Positions 5,244 through 8,279 of a stretch of 8,279 nucleotides of DNA are shown piece after piece (within the stretch, counting starts at the first letter, position 1; the number at the start of each line of letters is the position of its first letter). Origin of the DNA: Bacteroidota bacterium (GTDB lineage Bacteria; Bacteroidota; Bacteroidia; Bacteroidales; Prolixibacteraceae); assembly GCA_023488865.1 (NCBI GenBank), contig JAMDDG010000148.1, forward strand, positions 1 to 8,279, in the 5' to 3' direction. The notes beneath the pieces are model-generated. The model searched no databases and had not been told where the DNA came from. It saw only the letters and a program-made list of their open reading frames with translations. Position numbers and translations under genes: made by a program.

Positions 5244-6174
5244 AGTGCAGCAACCCTAACCCGATTGTAAACGGCTCCATTGCCGGTCCCCGGTTATCCC
5301 TGAAGAACGGGGTAAAGTAGTACGTGCCGTAGATGTTGAACCCCCTGTAACCTAAGCGGGCTGTGGCCCCTCCGCGGAAGGGGCTGATGTTAAAATCGTT
5401 ACGGTCTTTGGATTTGGTGCCTCCGATCTTTACCTTGGTGTGTGATCCCATTTTCATCCCACCAATTACACCCATCGACATCCAGAGGCCTGTCTCTTTT
5501 GGGAACTGAAACTCCAACAAAAGTGGAACGGTCAGATAGCCGGTCGATAATTTTGTTTTCTGCAGCTTTGGGTCACCGATGGGAATAGGCAAGATATATC
5601 CATCTGCATTTCTGATAGTGAAACCATTGCTGAAGCGGTAGTCGTTAAAATTAAGCCCCAAACCGGTGACAAGGCCAAAATTGTGCTTTCTTTCCTGAAG
5701 GCCAATACTAAGTTTGAATAGATTAATGTTCACCTCCAATGATTTGTTGTGGTTGATGTCCAAGTAGTTGGAGCCGTGATAATCGGAAAAAGCAGGGATG
5801 TCATACCCGGCATAATCAACATTTGCAAAGGAGTTGACCCCCATTTCAAAAAAGGCCCAATGCCCTTTGAATTTTGGTGAATGACCTGTCCATTTCTTGT
5901 AACCCTGATCATCTAATTGATCAAAATCTACTTTTGAACCGTGTTTGCCTTCTGCCACCACCATCGTTTTCCGTCCCACGCGGATCTTGACTGAATCATT
6001 CCGGCCTTCGCGAATGTCGATGGTACTGTCGCCGATCTTCACATCTGTTTTGGCGCCATCCTCCACGATGGTAACCAGATTTTTGCCTAATACTTTCACC
6101 CGAACGGTATCCTGTGCCCGGGAGGTCAAGCCAAATGCCACTAAAAAGCAGATAAAAAGGTAAATTGTTCTCAT
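5239..6174 (-). CDS. Outer-membrane beta-barrel protein
   Basis: This 311-residue protein has a signal peptide (1-20, hydrophobic core YLFICFLVAFGL, cleavage probably after SRA before Gln21). An N-terminal beta-rich segment (22-85) carries three related strands: VRVKVLGKNLVTIVEDG, VKIGDSTIDIREG and VKIRVGRKTMVVAEG. The remainder (about 104-311) alternates aromatic and polar residues as in eight-to-ten-strand barrels of the PorT / outer-membrane-beta-barrel group, including HWAFFEMGVN, LTVPLLLEFQF, and FNIYGTYYFTPF near the end. It finishes with a terminal aromatic (Trp311), as barrel proteins inserted by BamA often do. It is predicted to sit in the outer membrane with no known ligand. It lies 141 bases downstream of the anti-sigma gene and may share its transcript or be a regulon member. 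The start ATG precedes a classical signal peptide. Part of its C-terminus recurs as a fossil at 4356-4405. Confidence 0.75.
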   Translation of the reverse strand: MRTIYLFICFLVAFGLTSRAQDTVRVKVLGKNLVTIVEDGAKTDVKIGDSTIDIREGRNDSVKIRVGRKTMVVAEGKHGSKVDFDQLDDQGYKKWTGHSPKFKGHWAFFEMGVNSFANVDYAGYDIPAFSDYHGSNYLDINHNKSLEVNINLFKLSIGLQERKHNFGLVTGLGLNFNDYRFSNGFTIRNADGYILPIPIGDPKLQKTKLSTGYLTVPLLLEFQFPKETGLWMSMGVIGGMKMGSHTKVKIGGTKSKDRNDFNISPFRGGATARLGYRGFNIYGTYYFTPFFRDNRGPAMEPFTIGLGLLHW

Positions 6175-6197
6175 AAGATGTTATGTTTGAAATGTTT

Positions 6198-6227
6198 GTC
6201 CTTCGGCTACGCTCAGGGACCGGTCGC
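6198..6227. repeat. Intergenic repeat containing CTTCGGCTACGCTCAGG
   Basis: GTCCTTCGGCTACGCTCAGG followed by GACCGGTCGCT. From memory this resembles a short motif scattered through intergenic regions of many bacterial genomes. Only one copy is in the window, so its repeat nature is recalled and not shown here. Confidence 0.35.
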
Positions 6228-6238
6228 TATTTCTCATC

Positions 6239-6264
6239 GTCCAGTCGTCCCAGTCCTCCCAGTC
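6239..6264. repeat. Short tandem repeat of about 9 bp
   Basis: Three imperfect units, GTCCAGTC, GTCCCAGTC and CTCCCAGTC, lie between the anti-sigma and beta-barrel genes in a pyrimidine-rich stretch that continues to about 6290. Confidence 0.5.
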
Positions 6265-6315
6265 TTTCCCTCGTCCTTTTCCCCTAAGACGTCGACCCTC
6301 TTCAAAAAGTTACAG

Positions 6316-7341
6316 CTACCTGTTCACCGGAATTGAAATTGCCAACAGCTGTGAATTGAACGAGATGGATTTTAGCCGTCCGTCGGCCCCTTTTTTGCCT
6401 GTTAGGCGATGCCCGGGCACCTTCGAAAAGAGACGCAGTCCGGCTAAGGTAACCTCCTTACGGGTGATAAATTCTTTTGGATCTTCGGCTTTCAATGCCT
6501 GAAGCTTGCTTTCGAGGAAATCGGATAATTGAATTTCTCCGGAGGCAGCGTAAAGTAGTGAAGAAACTTTTGTAAGCGCAAGATCGGCCTGATCCGGCTC
6601 CGTGGAACGTATGGTACACAATCTGGGCTGCAACATTTCTAAGGAAACTGACCGGCGGTTTTCACCGGATACCGTATCCGGAATCTTGTGCTTTGAAACG
6701 ATTAAATGGGAGGGTACAACAATCGATTTTTGCCGGGGATTTGTTTTTCCGGGCTTAGAATTTGACGGGTTTGTAGCTGAGGCTACTTTTAAAGGTGGTT
6801 TAACTTGTTGGGGGCGAATTGTTTCGGCTGAGAAAACAGGGGCTGGTGCTTCGCTTTTCTTTTCAGGATAAAAGAGAAAAAAAGCGAATAAAAGAATGGC
6901 AGCCACCGCGGCTACCCTGATCCAATTGTTTAAGACAAACGATTTTTTCTTTAATTTATCCCTACCGGGAAAGCTAATCCGATAGTCGGGGTGCAATTTG
7001 CAGCTGTTCAACCGACGAACAAATTCCTGCTGACCGGGTTTTTTGGCTAACCATTTCATAAATAAAACCCGTTCTTCCTCAGCCAAATCTCCCTCCATCG
7101 CAGCAATGGCAGTTGTCTCGAAGTAAGCAGGATCATCGTATTTCTCTTTTTTCAGACGCCCTTTATCCGGATATAAAAGTTTGGCATCCATTGATAAAAC
7201 CGGCATAAATGCTTCGAGTCCGCTGGCCAGGCCGGGGTTCTGTTTCAAAAAGAGACGTACCTCTTCCTGCCCCTGCTGATCGAGCCTTCCCTCTAAGTAG
7301 TCGAGGAACCAGATTTCATAATTGTCACTGTTTATCTTCAT
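6316..7341 (-). CDS. Single-pass membrane anti-sigma-like protein
   Basis: The 341-residue protein has a cytoplasmic N-terminus (1-139), one transmembrane helix (about 140-158, WIRVAAVAAILLFAFFLFY) and a C-terminal part outside the inner membrane. Its Pro/Lys/Ser-rich linker (160-215) is followed by a folded C-terminus. The N-terminal part carries two related helical units: YLEGRLDQQGQEEVRLFLKQ (15-34), ending in NPGLASGLEAF, and MEGDLAEEERVLFMKWLAKK (82-101), ending in PGQQEFVRRL. These match the zinc-less anti-sigma helix pattern that precedes membrane anchors in Bacteroidota. The ATG overlaps the sigma factor stop by ATGA, so the two are translated together. It is predicted to hold the sigma factor inactive until an envelope signal is received. 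It lacks the HxxxCxxC zinc motif of classical anti-sigma proteins. Function is inferred from architecture and neighbours. Confidence 0.68.
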   Translation of the reverse strand: MKINSDNYEIWFLDYLEGRLDQQGQEEVRLFLKQNPGLASGLEAFMPVLSMDAKLLYPDKGRLKKEKYDDPAYFETTAIAAMEGDLAEEERVLFMKWLAKKPGQQEFVRRLNSCKLHPDYRISFPGRDKLKKKSFVLNNWIRVAAVAAILLFAFFLFYPEKKSEAPAPVFSAETIRPQQVKPPLKVASATNPSNSKPGKTNPRQKSIVVPSHLIVSKHKIPDTVSGENRRSVSLEMLQPRLCTIRSTEPDQADLALTKVSSLLYAASGEIQLSDFLESKLQALKAEDPKEFITRKEVTLAGLRLFSKVPGHRLTGKKGADGRLKSISFNSQLLAISIPVNR

Positions 7342-7823
7342 AGTACGGCATCAATGGCGCCAATATAATTTTTAAGGAAGATTCTGGAACGGTAAATGTA
7401 AACCTTAACCTGTGCCTCGGAGAGACCGGTTATTTCGCCGATTTCCCGGTAGGAATAGCCCTCATAATCACGCAACAGCAAAACAGATTTTTGGGCTTCC
7501 GGAAGTCTTTCAACTGCCTGGTCCAAAATCTCCTGTAGATCACTGTATCCTTGCTCAAAAGCCTTTTCAGGTAGTTTGCCGGATTCGATCAAACTCTCTT
7601 TTTTCGATTTTCTGATTCCATCGAGCATGGTGTTGTGTGCAGTAGTAAACAACCACGATTTTACTTTGACGGGATCAATGGAATCGCGATGGATCCAGAG
7701 CTTTTCAAAACAATCCTGAACAATATCCTGTGCCGATGAAGCAACCCCCATATTTTTTAGGGCATAGCGATAAAGGGCATCGGCCCATGCATCTACAGCT
7801 TGGTTATAATCAGCGATGGTCAT
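7338..7823 (-). CDS. ECF-type sigma-70 family RNA polymerase sigma factor
   Basis: The 161-residue protein has the two domains of an extracytoplasmic-function sigma factor. Region 2 (about 16-72) contains DIVQDCFEKLW (33-43) and VKSWLFTTAHNTMLDGIRK (54-72), which bind core polymerase and the -10 element. Region 4 (about 107-154) contains LPEAQKSVLLLRDYEGYSYR (107-126) with the helix-turn-helix EIGEITGLSEAQVKVYIYRS (127-146), which reads the -35 element. The intervening region 3 is missing, as expected for this class. The start is the ATG at 7823. A TTG 36 bases upstream gives an extension without homology to the family start. It is the first gene of the sigma/anti-sigma pair and probably controls its own operon and the beta-barrel gene. 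Confidence 0.92.
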   Translation of the reverse strand: MTIADYNQAVDAWADALYRYALKNMGVASSAQDIVQDCFEKLWIHRDSIDPVKVKSWLFTTAHNTMLDGIRKSKKESLIESGKLPEKAFEQGYSDLQEILDQAVERLPEAQKSVLLLRDYEGYSYREIGEITGLSEAQVKVYIYRSRIFLKNYIGAIDAVL

Positions 7824-7902
7824 CGTCAGGTAATCCGTATTTTTCAATAAGACGATCAACGCAACGAAAAGTTACAGCGGCACGAAATTTGTTGTATCAA
7901 CG

Positions 7903-7917
7903 TCGTTACATTAACGA
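7903..7917. promoter_or_regulatory. Perfect inverted repeat upstream of the sigma factor gene
   Basis: TCGTTA-CAT-TAACGA has perfect 6-base arms about 80 bases before the sigma factor start. It could be an operator or simply a chance dyad. Confidence 0.25.
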
Positions 7918-7920
7918 AAT

Positions 7921-8002
7921 TCTTTGTGTTTCTTTGAGTTTTCGTGCCTTTGTGGCAAGAAAAAATAGTCATGAAGGCGCTAATTCACAAAGGTTCACAA
8001 AG
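7921..8002. repeat. Imperfect inverted repeat in the intergenic region
   Basis: CTTTGTGTTTCTTTG at 7923-7937 faces CAAAGGTTCACAAAG at 7988-8002 with three mismatches, separated by about 50 bases that include GTGCCTTTGTGGCAAGAAAA. From memory similar sequence is a common dispersed intergenic element in Bacteroidota. It may form a long stem in RNA of either strand. Confidence 0.4.
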
Positions 8003-8184
8003 CAAAAAAAATAATAGAATCATTAACTAATCGACATCGTTTGCAGTATTATCAATCTGTGAAAGTTTGTAAAAAAAACTTTTTTTGTCCTGTTTACGTC
8101 TCATTAGAAGAGTTAAATATGCTGAAAATGTTTGAAAATGGATTAAAAAAAATTTCAATAACATCGGCCGTTTCGTTTATATCG
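8003..8184. other. AT-rich gene-free stretch
   Basis: No open frame with a credible start is seen on either strand. It contains an A-run facing a T-run near 8070-8087 and presumably holds the promoter regions of the divergent sigma factor operon and the gene at 8218. Confidence 0.5.
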
Positions 8185-8192
8185 TATTTTTG
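8185..8192 (+). promoter_or_regulatory. Promoter -7 element for the gene at 8218
   Basis: TATTTTTG fits TAnnTTTG exactly, 26 bases before the ATG at 8218, the same sequence and nearly the same spacing as at the toxin-antitoxin module. No clear -33 TTG is seen. Confidence 0.45.
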
Positions 8193-8217
8193 TTGCCTAA
8201 GTTATAATTAAAGTGCC

Positions 8218-8279
8218 ATGAAGAGGAATAAAGCGGGCATCCTGGTGCTCTGGTTGACAGTATTTTTGTTCACTTTTAC
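8218..8279 (+). CDS. 5' end of an unidentified exported or membrane protein
   Basis: An ATG at 8218 opens a frame to the window edge. It encodes MKRNKAGILVLWLTVFLFTF: two positive residues followed by a long hydrophobic run, so a signal peptide or first membrane helix. A TAnnTTTG element lies at a suitable distance upstream. The gene is divergent from the sigma factor gene. Nothing more can be said about its function from 20 residues. Confidence 0.6.
   Translation, partial: MKRNKAGILVLWLTVFLFTF

Noticed and set aside
6602..6871. Plus-strand open frame antisense to the anti-sigma gene
   Set aside because: The composition follows the opposite strand's codons and the membrane-protein gene on the minus strand has clear architecture.
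7824..7859. N-terminal extension of the sigma factor from a TTG codon
   Set aside because: The ATG at 7823 already gives a full ECF sigma factor and the extra residues match nothing expected.

Overview
The window looks like a chromosomal segment of a member of the Bacteroidota. The evidence is an ECF sigma / membrane anti-sigma / outer-membrane beta-barrel cluster of the kind common in that phylum, promoter elements fitting TAnnTTTG, moderately low GC, and mostly weak Shine-Dalgarno sequences. No CRISPR array, adaptation gene, tRNA or rRNA gene is visible.

Left part, minus strand (4127 down to about 104): a tightly packed operon resembling a reduced type III (III-D-like) CRISPR effector locus. 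Its order is (1) a short protein with an IDHHN motif that looks cut off after the motif, (2) a Cas10-like protein with an intact GGDD palm motif but no HD nuclease domain, (3) a single-domain Csm3/Cas7-like RAMP protein that keeps the Asp aligned with the RNA-cleaving residue of Csm3, (4) a large Csx10-like RAMP protein, and (5) the first twelve or so codons of one more RAMP-like gene. Gene 5 has a strong ribosome binding site but is broken at about position 124. There the sequence changes into what looks like the end of an insertion sequence, with the C-terminal codons of a protein (probably a transposase) entering from the left on the plus strand. The operon is therefore probably interrupted by a mobile element, and any remaining genes lie outside the window.

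Middle (4128-5238): an accessory patchwork. It holds a gene-free stretch, a fossil of the C-terminal beta-strands of an outer-membrane barrel gene (minus strand, about 4356-4405), and a two-gene RelE/ParE-type toxin-antitoxin module (4633-5096). That module is bracketed by near-identical palindromic repeats, with a third related palindrome at 4329. A strong hairpin terminator and a 7-bp tandem repeat close the region.

Right part, minus strand (7823 down to 5239): an ECF sigma factor gene overlaps a single-pass membrane anti-sigma-like gene by ATGA and is followed by an outer-membrane beta-barrel gene. This is likely a cell-envelope regulatory unit. The barrel gene is the intact relative of the fossil next to the type III-like operon. 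A gene-free stretch (7824-8217) with inverted repeats separates it from a divergent gene beginning at 8218 that runs off the window.

In the proposed working of the system (inference), the Csm3-like and Csx10-like proteins bind a guide RNA and target RNA, the Csm3-like protein cuts the target, and Cas10 makes a nucleotide second messenger. No CARF or other recognised messenger-activated effector is visible. The DHH-like protein heading the operon is the only candidate partner in view.
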